Shown here: piece after piece, positions 1 to 8,020 of the stretch
Layout: every line of letters begins with the position of its first letter
Position numbering within the stretch: the first letter of the stretch is position 1
Origin: Parachlorella kessleri
Lineage: Eukaryota > Chlorophyta > Trebouxiophyceae > Chlorellales > Chlorellaceae
Assembly: GCA_001598975.1 (NCBI GenBank)
Contig: BBXU01000239.1
Span: 1-11,595, forward strand
Length of the DNA: 11,595 nt
Direction of reading: 5' to 3'
Notes under the pieces: generated by a model
Seen by the model: only the letters and a program-made list of their open reading frames with translations
The model's database searches: none
Told to the model about the DNA's origin: nothing
Made by a program: the position numbers and the translations under genes

Positions 1-480
1 GCTGCCAGAGGGCAGGGGACAGCTATCATGGCGACGGGAAGCAGACGGGTCGGCCCGCCTGCTGCCATTGCATCGGGGGTCCCTCCCAGCAAGCTGGGTA
101 CCACTTTCCCCCTCCCGGGAGGGCCGAAAAATCAGCAACCTCCCGGGTTCGAACCCGTGAAGTCATTGTAATTAAGTAAAGGTCCCTCACCTGTACAGCC
201 TTGCCCTTGAGCGAGCATACCCCTATGCACAATAGAGAGCAGATACCACTCACTAGGGCACGGAGGTGGGCGGCAGCAGCACACAAGCACAGGTCCCCTG
301 GTGCCTCTCCCACACCAGCCCTGCTCCCTGGAGGCCCTAGCTCTGTGAGGTATTGAAGTGGAGGACGTCAGCCAGCTGGGTCTGACTGGGCAAGGCAAGG
401 AGTTGCACACTGCCACAAAACAGCAAAGCAGCACTCCACCAACACTCACACAGAACTCCCTCCCTTCTCAGGCTGCTCAC
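1..480 (-). other. Intron (partial) downstream of DHH exon 4
   Basis: This is noncoding by default: after the GTGAGC donor next to exon 4 no further DHHA1 coding sequence can be followed to the edge. It contains a diverged copy of the exon 4 3' end and donor near 188-222. It also has two perfect 14-bp palindromes at 110-123 and 144-157. A possible acceptor for the next exon sits right at the left border. Confidence 0.5.
188..222 (-). repeat. Diverged copy of DHH exon 4 end plus donor
   Basis: The bases resemble 478-512, the 3' end of exon 4 and its donor. Both read, on the minus strand, as CTCAAGGGCAAG, then a short variable stretch, then ACAG followed by GTGAG. The encoded residues also match (SLKGKAVQ against SLKGKSLQ). 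The copy sits inside the following intron, about 290 bases downstream of the true junction. It has its own potential donor and a possible acceptor (TGCATAG) just upstream. Confidence 0.7.
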
Positions 481-2472
481 CTGTAGGCTCTTGCCCTTGA
501 GGGAGCGTGCCCAGCGCGTGACAATGAGGGGGTGGATCTGGCAGGGAGAGGAGATGCGAACCAGCGCCACCCGACCGTCGGTCGAGAAGCGCGGCGGCGC
601 CCTGGCGGCGCCGTCCACGGCCGCCGACACCTCGTCTCGGCAGGCTTGCAGCTGAGCAGCCTGCACAGCAAACACATATGACATGCTGTGGAGTGTGGGC
701 TGCATAACGCTCCTATTTATCGGCAGGCCTGCAGCTGGGCGGCCTGCAGAACGCTTTCAAATGTCAGTGTGTTCTGAGCTATGAGCTAGTCAGTGCTAGG
801 ATACTCATGCAGGCCGGCAGAGGGGCAGCCGCACGACCCCCGCAGCAAAGCGCATCCACTTTTTGTAGTGTTGGCTGACTTGGTGTTCGCAACTGCCTGG
901 AGGCGTGTGAGGCAACCTGCAGCGCGAGGTGCTGGCTTGTGAGAAAAGTTTCAGTCCCCACAGCGTTGGCTTAGCTTGTGCCTGCGCTTGTCGCCTGCAA
1001 GCCTGCGGCCGGCCGGCCGGCATTTAAAACAACGCCGAAATGATAACATGTCGGTGGGGCCCCGAGCAGAGTAGCTGCGCTCGCGCTTTGGTGTGCAGGC
1101 AGGTGGGACCAACTGGGTTGTGTGAGTGGTGCCCACCTCAGGGAGACCCCAATGCCAACCTCCTTGCCTAGCAAAGGTCCCAGCAAGCCAGCACAGGTTG
1201 CCAGGACTGCAGCTAGGTAACCTCTCCCTACCAAGCTGAAACTAGTAGCAGCCACCGTCGGCCCACCACCTATCTAGCTTTCATCACACCTGGGCACCCT
1301 GCATACGCGCACGCCACACAGCTCTACCTGCGGCACTGCCGATCGGCTTGCTGGGTCGATATCCCTGGCCGCTGCAGCCGCCGACAGCGCCTCCCACGCT
1401 GGGCTCGAGTCGCACGCTGCGGTGCGGCGCGGCGCATTCACCAGGGACACCGCCGTTGAGAAGGCCTTACGCCCGCCCCCCGCCTTGATGGCTTGGTTGA
1501 GTTCATCCACCGGCATGGGAGCGGTGAACTTGAAGCTCGTGCCCAGGTCTCCCATGGTGCCCAAGGCTGCGAGCCAAGCACAGGCTGCCTTGACGCCCTT
1601 GTGGAGCTCGCAGCAGCAGAGGTAGGCAAGCAGGGAGGAAGTGGCCACCGGCTCGTGGCCATAGCTGGACAGCGCCTGGGGGCAAGCACACACACAGCAC
1701 TTCCTTTTACAATGGTGGAGGCTAGTTCGCAGGGGAAGGGTGCACCTAACAGCATGACTAAGGGGCATGCGCAGCAGGTGCAGTGCTATCCATTTGTCAG
1801 CAGCAAAGCAGAGCATGACACCTCCGCTTTAGCAGAACCAGAGGACGGTATGCAATGAGGGCGTGCACAAGCTGAACCACCTCCACATTAGGCATGCGGC
1901 ACATTTGCTCACCACTGCGCCGTCAGGGAAGACGAGTGACTGGTGATGGTCAATGATGAGTGTAGGGGTGCCCGGCAGCAAAGCTGGCCCAGCGCGGCTG
2001 CCCTGGTCTAGCACAACCAGCGCCTGTGGGTCGTACCCACGCAGCGCCTGGGTTGCCTCCTCCTGGTGCACGTTCATGCCCTTACCTAGGATGTGCACCT
2101 GAAAAAGGCCACAGGCCGCTGTAAGCAATATAGGTTGCAGTTGAAAGGACATGCCTGCACTGTACGGCAAGCAACTGGCACGGCCCCAGTTCCAGTTGTC
2201 TTCGTCGCAGGATTGATAAAAGCAGTGCTAAAACTCAGAAAAGGAAGAGCTGTTATCCAGCGAGCGCCTGTTCTCCAAAAGAACCTTGCCTCGATATCCT
2301 GGTGGCCCATCAGTCCCAAAGTACGGTGAACGATGCTGCCTGCTGATAGGCCGTCAGCATCCCTGTCAGGCACCAGCAGTATTCTGCCTCCAGTCCGCAC
2401 TGCAGTACGTAGGAACTCTCGGGCGGCGTGCATAGCTGCCGGCTTGCAGGGCCATGTTGACGATGCCATCAT
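481..2472 (-). CDS. DHH/DHHA1-family phosphoesterase, 5' part (four exons)
   Basis: Exons read on the minus strand: 2472-2290, 2098-1913, 1675-1328 and 660-481, giving 61+62+116+60 codons. Every junction is in phase 0 and the gene runs off the left edge. All four DHH catalytic motifs are visible: DxDxDG as PDRDADG (residues ~35-41), an Asp after a hydrophobic strand in VVLDQGS (~92), DHH in LIIDHHQS (~111-113) and GxxGD as GTMGD (~162-166). Exon 4 reads like the start of a DHHA1 substrate-binding domain (VALVRISSPCQIHP). The family uses paired metal ions to cleave phosphodiester or phosphoanhydride bonds, for example in short oligonucleotides or cyclic dinucleotides. The substrate here cannot be told, and no organelle-targeting peptide is obvious. 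The start is the first of two adjacent ATGs, and the motif spacing fits a true N terminus. The first intron needs a GC donor to keep frame. The rest of DHHA1 and the stop lie outside the window; a pyrimidine-rich AG at positions 2-3 could be the next acceptor. Confidence 0.8.
661..1327 (-). other. DHH intron 3 (667 bases)
   Basis: The intron has a GTAGAG donor after exon 3 and a TGTGCAG acceptor before exon 4. Apart from the echoed exon 4 start near 721-750 and a GGCC-rich run at about 1008-1021, nothing recognisable is seen. The open frames in it lack splice-phase support or motifs. Confidence 0.7.
721..750 (-). repeat. Diverged copy of acceptor and first codons of DHH exon 4
   Basis: On the minus strand, CTGCAG is followed by codons for AAQLQACR, the same residues that open the real exon 4 at 660. 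The bases differ mainly at synonymous positions. The copy lies 83 bases upstream of the true acceptor inside intron 3. It then runs into an in-frame TAA within a few codons, so use of this acceptor would truncate the protein. Confidence 0.8.
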
Positions 2473-2656
2473 GGCGAATCTAAACGATCTACCGCACTCA
2501 AGTTGTTACCCGACACAAGTCAATATCAATAACAACAGGCCATCCTGTGGTAGCGGAGCTACCCAGAACGTCTGCTCTGGACCTGACTTGGCTGGGCGCA
2601 AGCGCTACCGATGCGGGGTGGATCTTTCCACCATCAGCAGGGGAACCTGCTCGCAT
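2436..2656. repeat. Duplicated 5' region of DHH gene, copy A (with true start)
   Basis: This copy includes the true ATGATG start (minus, 2472-2467), the first coding bases and about 180 bases upstream. It matches 2745-2984 in blocks: GGCTTGCAGGG around the start, CCCAGAACGTC, ACCTGACTTG, TGGGCGCAA and AACCTGCTCGCAT, all in the same order. The offset is 309 bases at the start codon and 328 at the far end, so small insertions have accumulated. It probably carries the promoter and leader of the DHH gene. Confidence 0.75.
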
Positions 2657-2744
2657 TTACCCATGCATCCTCCAACAAAAAGTCAATACTAGGATCTGCT
2701 GCGGCATCATCCGATCCGGCTTGGTACCAACTTGCGTGCGTTAG

Positions 2745-2984
2745 CCACCGGCTTGCAGGGCTATGTGACAGCTGCCATCATGGCGTCATAAATATAGCCC
2801 ACAGGCCTAGGTCTCGCTTCTTGCCTGGCAGAGGTCGATCTCTCTACAGCAGGTCAACCTGTGGTCAATGGAGCTGCCCAGAACGTCCTTCCTGACCTGA
2901 CTTGACTGGGCGCAACAGCTGCGGAGGTGTGTTAAGCGGTTTAAGCCCCTCAAAATAAATATCAATATGGCAACCTGCTCGCAT
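2745..2984. repeat. Duplicated 5' region of DHH gene, copy B (decayed)
   Basis: This is a second, diverged copy of the DHH start region, upstream of the gene. On the minus strand it keeps the doubled ATG (2781-2776) and the GCC before it. After M-M-A-A-V-T it meets an in-frame TAG, so it encodes only a six-residue peptide. If transcription begins to its right, it would be an upstream ORF in the DHH leader; otherwise it is a duplication relic. Confidence 0.75.
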
Positions 2985-3216
2985 CACAATGAGCTTTCCA
3001 ATGGCTTGGATAAAATTGCAGACGCGACCTGGTCCGCTATGTACCAACGTCGCGTCCTTCTCATGGTCCTGCCCAGTGCGGACACGTGGATGAGGGGAAG
3101 GCGCGTTAGACCCCACCCCTCCTCGTCCCCTGTTGCCCGCCCTTGTTCCTTATCCCTATACTCAGCATGGTGGTGCCGAAACCTATCTTTCTGTAGTCTA
3201 AAATGCCTGCACACCG

Positions 3217-3252
3217 TGGACAAACGGCCAAGCATGGACAAACGGCCAAGCA
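3217..3252. repeat. 18-bp direct tandem repeat, two copies
   Basis: The unit TGGACAAACGGCCAAGCA occurs twice without a gap. It lies in intergenic DNA with no conserved coding context. Confidence 0.9.
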
Positions 3253-3550
3253 GGACACCTGGCTCTGCCTGCAGGATAACTCAGCCCATATACGGCAGTC
3301 TCAGCCGTCACCCACACGTCTCTGTGCCTGCAACAAATCACAAGTAACACACACAAGCAACACAAGTAGCCCCAGCTTATGATAGCCTGGCCCTGCGACT
3401 GCTGCTGCCTGACCTGCCATCTACTCGTCACCACACCAGCAGAGTGATCCCCTTAAGAGTGACTTCACACCTAGGCTGGGGCCGCTGCCCGACTTCACCT
3501 ACGAGATCCCTTCCTGTCCATCATGTCCTCTGGTGCTGCACTTGCTTCAC

Positions 3551-3712
3551 CCTAGGTGGTACCACTCGCCACAGGATGGTCCTGATGCCGCCGCTTGGCC
3601 CCAGGCCGCTAAGCGATACCCTCGGTGATACCCTAGGTGATACCACTCGCCACAGCATGGACCTGATGCCGCCGCTTGGCCCCAGGCCTCTGGGTGATAG
3701 CCGAAGGCAGGC
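3551..3712. repeat. 81-bp tandem repeat, about two copies
   Basis: Units starting at about 3551 and 3632 share ACCACTCGCCACAG, then TGATGCCGCCGCTTGGCCCC, with an 81-base offset. The second copy fades after about 70 bases. A 12-bp sub-repeat, GATACCCT(C/A)GGT, lies at the junction (about 3615-3638). The 81-bp period is a multiple of three and the plus strand stays open through it, but the predicted peptide is low complexity and matches nothing I recognise. Confidence 0.8.
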
Positions 3713-3996
3713 ACCAAGGCGTGGCAGATGTGTCGCAGTACAGCTCCACTGTGTACTTGACCGCCTCCGCAAAGGGCCTCACAGCACTGACCCTGCACAC
3801 AGGCAACCTGGTGCGGCTTCGCAACCAAATCCTTTCCAAACTTGCCGGTGGTACGCCCGGCAGTATGCTGGGTGTACAGCCTCTGCAACCTAGTGCGGGG
3901 GTCAATGCGATTGGCCCAACAGCTGTCACGACGCCGCCTGGTCTCTCTAACGGCTTCTGCTTGCACAGCGCCATTGCTCCGGCCCTGAACAAGTAG
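3676..3996 (+). other. Orphan open reading frame, possible exon or gene relic
   Basis: An open frame of about 106 codons ends at TAG. It has no ATG near its start, so it would have to be an internal or last exon, or a relic. The peptide has ordinary composition (for example LTALTLHTGNLVRLRNQIL) and the first half uses mostly C- or G-ending codons, which looks coding-like. I do not recognise it. It follows the 81-bp repeat and faces the 3' end of the GT7 gene. The opposite strand is also open here, so strand and reality are both uncertain. Confidence 0.2.
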
Positions 3997-4403
3997 GTGA
4001 CCAAATGCAACCTACATTCACAACTACTGGGTAGCATTTGCAAGCGCGTCACATTGAGCAAGCTATGCAGAAAAGAGGGCGGCTAGAAGACGACCCTGTC
4101 CACCAATGCCTGTACCAGCTCTAGGTATGGTATGTGGCACATGCAGTCACAATAATATTAGTAGATCCCAGCGACAGTCACCAACTTTACTGCCACCCGC
4201 TACCCATGCGTAGTCAGCCCAGTGGCAAAACCACAAGGCAGGTTGGACTGCCTGATCGTGCTCCATACCACGCCCTGGGGTGGGCATAAGGAGCACCTAT
4301 TCAGCTGTAGGTGGTCTTGAGCCAGGGGAGGAGTCCGTCAACAATCTGGCATGGTAACGCATGCCCCCTACCGCTCTATACATGTCTGCTCTATTACTTC
4401 TCC

Positions 4404-7400
4404 TCAGTAGACGTCGAGACGGCCTAGTCTTGGGCCATTTCCGGAATTGAATTTCCCCAAGTACCTCTTCCATTTCAAGCTGTACCTGCATCCCTGCTCC
4501 ATTTCCCGCTGGGTGCTGGTCCCCTCCCTCCCTGGAAACCAACCAACCCACCTAGCTACCTCCCAACCCCTCCACCCACCGGAACTGTGTGGTGTTCAGC
4601 CCTGTGGCCATGTCTAGTAGCAGGTTGGGCTGGCTGCTCATGATCTTGGCGCCATCATACGGCTTGCGCGGGTTCTCTTCGAAAAACACCATGCTGCCGT
4701 TGACCTCCTTGCCACGCAACTGCACCACACGCATTCACACCCGAGTGCTGAGCGGTGGAAGCAACGGCAGGGCCTCCCCCGGGTCAGATTGGAGAACACC
4801 ATGCAGAAGTGTGTACCAAAGGCATGTACCGCGATTCACTACAAAGCACGGGAAGTGCAGGAGACTGGGATGATTTGAGTAGAAAGCATGTGCAGGCCCT
4901 CCTCAACAAATGACCACCACAGTGGACGTACCCTTGCCACATCACTGCAGCTGAAGGGTAGCAAGTGGGCAGGTCAACAACCAGCCCAACCCACCAAGCA
5001 CAGGCCTGAGATCGCCGCACCTCGCTGGCCTGCTTATGTGGCTGGTGCTCAAAGTACCGCCGCTTCCCCGCTGCCCGCACAGCTGCGGCAAGCCGCTTGG
5101 GCGCATCCTGCTGCTGCTGCTGCTGCTGCCCTTGCTGCTGTTGCTGCAGTTCTGGCCCTTGTGGGAGCTCCGGCGGCCACATCCCTGAACCACAGCAACA
5201 TATTCACTGGCACGGGGCACCCAGGTACAAGCCATTGGCGTATCCCTTGGCATCCACCCCCGCCACCTGGCAGCCATCAAGGAACTACTCCAATCCGGTT
5301 GTACCTGTCCCTGCTGCCCCCAGAGCTGGCTGCTGCAGCTCCCACTGCACCTCCAAACCCGGCTGAAGTGGGTTATTTCCGCGCCCCAGAGCTCAAGGAG
5401 ACAACACACCACTTCACACCAACACCTTCTCTAGGTACCAACCAGCCCCTGCACTGCAGGTGCTTTCAAAGCATCTCCACGCATCCGTGGAGAGCTCCTC
5501 CTATCGTTCGCAATCTTTTCGCCCGGCTTCGCCCGCCTGCTACCCACCCACCTGCCCGCACCAGCCTTTCCCGCATGTTGTCGTCCTCCCGCCCCCAGCC
5601 CCAGTACTGTGTGCCAAAGCCGTTCACACGCCGGAACTGCTCTGCCGTGAAGATCACCAGGCCACCAAAGAAATCCTGACAACAGAGTGCAGCGGTACAT
5701 CAATACCGTATGTCAGTACGGTATCACAGTACCCCAACCCGCCCTTGGAGCAGAGCTGTAAGTGTTTGGCACAGCAGCTTGAAGGTCAGCAGTACCTGCG
5801 ACCCTGGCACGCCCAGGACGAACCTCACCCTGCTCACATCATAAGGCTGCTAGCCACGAGAGCCGCAGGGTAACCTACGCCCCTGCGCAGCCAGCGTCTT
5901 GCTCTGTGCCCCATACACTTTAGAAACTACTAGACCCAAAGTAAGGTACCGACCCCCAAATCCAGCCTAAGCATCTGTCGATCACAGGAGAGGTTCTGTC
6001 CTTACCTTGTAGGATACCAACTTCCGAGTCCTTGTCTATGCATCCATGTACCACAGGAGAGATCCCTGTCCTCACCTCATAGTTCGCCTTCGGGTGGACC
6101 CCAAAGGGCGTGAGGTGCAGGGGGGCCGCGCCCTGGGGATACGAGTATCTGATACCCCCCTCCTCCTTGGGTATCGTGTCCACGTCATGAAACACATAGT
6201 ACTCGTAGCTACTCCCCTCCAAAAGCAGCGCCCCGGCATTCAGCAGGGCCCCCCGGTTGAACAAGTAGTCATCACCCTACATCATGTCTAGGGGAGGCAT
6301 TGGCAAAGTACCATGCACTATATAACAGAGGTTTCATGGCGCCACCATGGTACATCTGAACGGTTGCCAAGCAGCGGCCTGGCTGTACGATGAAGGTGGC
6401 AAGCACACATAGTGCACTAGCGTGTACATCTAACCCTACTGAAACGCTCTTAAGGCGGATAGGGAAGGGTGTTGGGCAGCTGCTGTCCTCTCCTTGACAC
6501 CACCCGCCCCCCGCCTGCCCAGAAGGCTAAGCCACCTGACCTGTGTGGTGCACCGCCAGTGTCTGGCGGTATGCTGACGACCAAATCAACACAACACCAA
6601 ACAAGACCAGGGCCAGGCACGCTCACCTGCTCAATCACAAAGCTGTCAAAGTCGACCCCCTGGGCCTTGAGGAAAGGGTGCAGCCTGGAAAGCAGCGTGC
6701 TGAGATGCGTCTCCCTGCACAGCACATAAGCACTGTCTGCTTTATGAACTGAATTATGGGTTTATATTAACCCAGCCGTTGAAACGCTGAAGTGCTGTGT
6801 CACCCTCTATCACGCCTGCCTTGCCCAGGGCTTCCTTGACAACTGCCCGGAGGGGCCCAGCGTGCAGCCGCTTTCTGCGACGGCAAGATCTGGGAGGGGT
6901 GGTGTTGGTGGGGTGGGGCGGTCAATCAATCAATCAATCAATCAATTTGGGTGGGGCGGTGGTGGTGACGGGGTGGCGTGGGGTGGGGTGGTGGTGGTGG
7001 TGGTGGTGGGGTGTGCTGGTGGTGGGTGTGGGGGCTCCGATAATCATTGGAAAGTCCTTCACCACCACCTGCCCAACAGATGCACAAACCCATGGCTGTG
7101 TTGCTGACAGTGCACACACTGACAAGAGCCTGACAGCCAACACTCAAAGTGGAGCGCACCTGTCCCTGTAAGGTATAAGCACTGCTAGTTTGTGCGCCTG
7201 AGTCACGTTACCAGCCGCCGCTGCCCCCTCCCTGCTCCTGCTGCTATTGCTGCTGCCAGTGTCCCCGCTGCTTGGCCCGCTGCCGCTGCCCTCTTCCGTG
7301 CTGCGATGCGAGGGCATGCCTAGCCTGCACAGAAGCGGGGCTGCTGACATTCGCTGCAGCTGGTGCAACGAGCACAGGCAGTCGCCCGACTGTTTAAGCT

Positions 7401-7743
7401 CCCTTGAATGCCGGTGTAACCCTCCTGGCCCCGAGCCTCCCTCATCACTTGGTAACTGCAAAGAATGACACGAACACCTGATTTTGCCGTCAATAGGTTG
7501 TTGAAAATGACACCCCGACTAGGCGGGCTGGTTGCCCCTTGCAGGGATTGAGTGCTCGGGGTACATGCCTGCGACTGGCAGACCCTCGGTCCCACTCACC
7601 TTGCGGGTAATGCCCAAGTAAACAATAAATAAGAAGGTGATGAGTAGGGGCCATATGGAGAGTAACCGAGCTCCAGGGTTGGCAGCATGGTGCAGTGCCA
7701 TGGTACCCCCCCGTGGCCTGGGTAGGGGGGGACGCAGGCGCAT
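4404..7743 (-). CDS. GT7-family beta-1,4-galactosyltransferase-like enzyme
   Basis: Eight minus-strand exons: 7743-7600, 7455-7160, 6714-6627, 6276-6076, 5675-5552, 5184-5021, 4719-4580 and 4485-4404 with TGA. They join in phase to 412 codons. Type II Golgi topology is expected: a basic N terminus, a membrane anchor (SIWPLLITFLFIVYLGI, ~29-45), a Ser/Gly-rich stem, then the catalytic domain. GT7 landmarks appear in order: KLAVLIPYRDR (~137-147), VIEQ (~176), FNRGALLNAG (~182-191), the metal-binding FHDVD (~205-209), FFGGLVIFTAEQFRRVNGF (~245-263) and WGWGREDD (~268-275). The Arg in the last motif is the B4GALT7-like variant; a His-rich segment (RYFEHQPHK, ~327-335) may supply the metal-binding His. 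The family transfers galactose from UDP-Gal in beta-1,4 linkage using Mn2+; the acceptor is unknown. A Gln run (~298-310) interrupts the domain. The start is the first in-frame ATG; 7701, immediately before the anchor, is an alternative (398 codons). The last exon could begin at 4479 instead of 4485. Confidence 0.9.
4720..5020 (-). other. GT7 intron 6 (301 bases)
   Basis: The donor is GTGCGG after ASE and the acceptor GTGGTGCAG precedes LRGKEV. An in-frame TGA just upstream of the acceptor rules out a longer exon 7. Nothing else recognisable is inside. Confidence 0.75.
5109..5148 (-). repeat. CAG/CTG microsatellite encoding polyglutamine
   Basis: Inside GT7 exon 6 the coding strand runs as CAG/CAA codons: five Gln, one Gly, then seven Gln. 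The long pure CAG run can change length by slippage. It sits between the MWPPELP segment and the conserved His-rich segment, so it is probably a surface loop. Confidence 0.9.
5185..5551 (-). other. GT7 intron 5 (367 bases)
   Basis: The donor is GTGGGT after RLVRAG (split Gly codon) and the acceptor is GGTTCAG. No internal element was recognised. The plus strand is open through much of this intron and both flanking exons, but without coding motifs. Confidence 0.75.
5703..5724. repeat. Short perfect inverted repeat
   Basis: ATACCGTA and TACGGTAT form an 8-bp stem with a six-base loop, in GT7 intron 4 close to the acceptor of exon 5. It could fold in RNA, but nothing indicates a function. Confidence 0.7.
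5967..6014 (-). repeat. Diverged copy of GT7 exon 4 end plus donor
   Basis: On the minus strand this reads TACAAG, then GTAAGGACAG, then CTCTCCTGTG. It mirrors the true junction at 6035-6085, which reads TATGAG, then GTGAGGACAG, then CTCTCCTGTG. The offset is 70 bases. The copy keeps a good donor (AAG/GTAAGG). Using it would extend exon 4 by 70 bases and shift the frame. Confidence 0.8.
6277..6626 (-). other. GT7 intron 3 (350 bases)
   Basis: The donor is GTGAGC after VIEQ and the acceptor is GATGTAG before GDDYLFNRG. It contains a small hairpin, ACCGCCA/TGGCGGT with a five-base loop (6552-6570). Nothing else was recognised. Confidence 0.8.
6715..7159 (-). other. GT7 intron 2 (445 bases)
   Basis: The donor GTGCGC and acceptor GTGCAG split an Arg codon, so that IPYRD joins to RETHL. 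The joined phrase is the expected GT7 entry motif, which supports the junction strongly. It contains the microsatellite block at 6896-7035. Confidence 0.85.
6896..7035. repeat. Microsatellite block: (TCAA)6 and (GGT)n
   Basis: Six TCAA units lie at 6922-6945. They are flanked by G-rich GGGGTGGGG tracts and an uninterrupted GGT run at about 6987-7009. The plus strand has many clustered GGG/GGGG runs. The open frames here are only repeat translations (poly-His, poly-Val). Confidence 0.9.
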
Positions 7744-8020
7744 CTCCGGATCTCGTCTTCTAGTTGAAGTCCCGATTTTCTGCACTTCAACCCGTGATCA
7801 GGTAAATATACTGAGATCAGGAGCTACCCCAAGGTGACAAATGCTTAGTCACAGACAGAAAGAAGCAAGATTCAATGCAAAGAAGCGATACTCATACATA
7901 TACATGAGTTTCGCTTTGAAGATAGCGTAATACTAGCTCTACCGTCAAACAGAGGCCTTGCATGCGCACTTGCATGGGGTGGCATCAGTTCAGCATCGTT
8001 AGCTCAGTGCATTTGTAGCT
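7744..8020. promoter_or_regulatory. Divergent spacer, probable shared promoter
   Basis: Only 277 bases separate the start codons of the GT7 gene (minus) and the THADA-like gene (plus), so both leaders and promoters should fall here. It is more AT-rich than its surroundings. It includes a CATACATATACATGAG stretch with an ACTCAT/ATGAGT hairpin and a directly repeated CTTGCATG (about 7965-7985). No clear TATA box at a fixed distance was found. There is no upstream ATG on the minus strand between 7743 and about 7850. Confidence 0.55.

Larger units (their letters stand above)
2985..4403. other. Intergenic stretch without a confident gene
   Basis: This lies between the duplicated DHH 5' region and the stop codon of the GT7 gene. 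It holds an 18-bp unit repeated twice (3217-3252), an 81-bp tandem repeat (3551-3712) and an orphan open frame (3676-3996). I see no known protein motif, tRNA or rRNA. Part of it should be the 3' untranslated region of the GT7 transcript, but no TGTAA-type polyadenylation signal was found on the minus strand between about 4000 and 4404. Confidence 0.5.
5676..6075 (-). other. GT7 intron 4 (400 bases)
   Basis: The donor is GTGAGG after ANYE and the acceptor is GTTGTCAG before DFFGG. Inside are an echoed exon 4 end with donor at about 5967-6014 and a small perfect inverted repeat at 5703-5724. Confidence 0.8.

Noticed and set aside
142..165. Possible tRNA gene suggested by GGTTCGAACC
   Set aside because: The T-stem does not pair properly around the loop and no A box, anticodon arm or acceptor stem is found on either strand. 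It is kept only as a palindrome.
1422..1858. Plus-strand open frames across DHH exon 3
   Set aside because: They are antisense to the exon encoding the GTMGD motif and lack conserved features.
3217..3252. CRISPR-like or regulatory direct repeats
   Set aside because: There are only two adjacent 18-bp copies with no spacers, in a nuclear intron-bearing genome.
4552..4734. GT7 exon 7 starting at the ATG before VVQLRGKEV
   Set aside because: An in-frame TGA directly precedes that ATG, and the acceptor at 4720 keeps phase 0 with exon 6, so the exon starts at 4719.
4888..5679. 263-codon open frame on the plus strand
   Set aside because: It lies antisense to GT7 exons 5 and 6, which carry clear family motifs and phase-matched junctions. 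The plus-strand peptide is Pro/Ala/Ser-rich with no recognisable domain, as expected for the complement of a GC-rich gene.
6934..7159. Poly-His and Gly/Val-rich open frames in GT7 intron 2
   Set aside because: They are translations of the GGT/CACC microsatellite and are excluded by the strongly supported IPYRD-RETHL splice.
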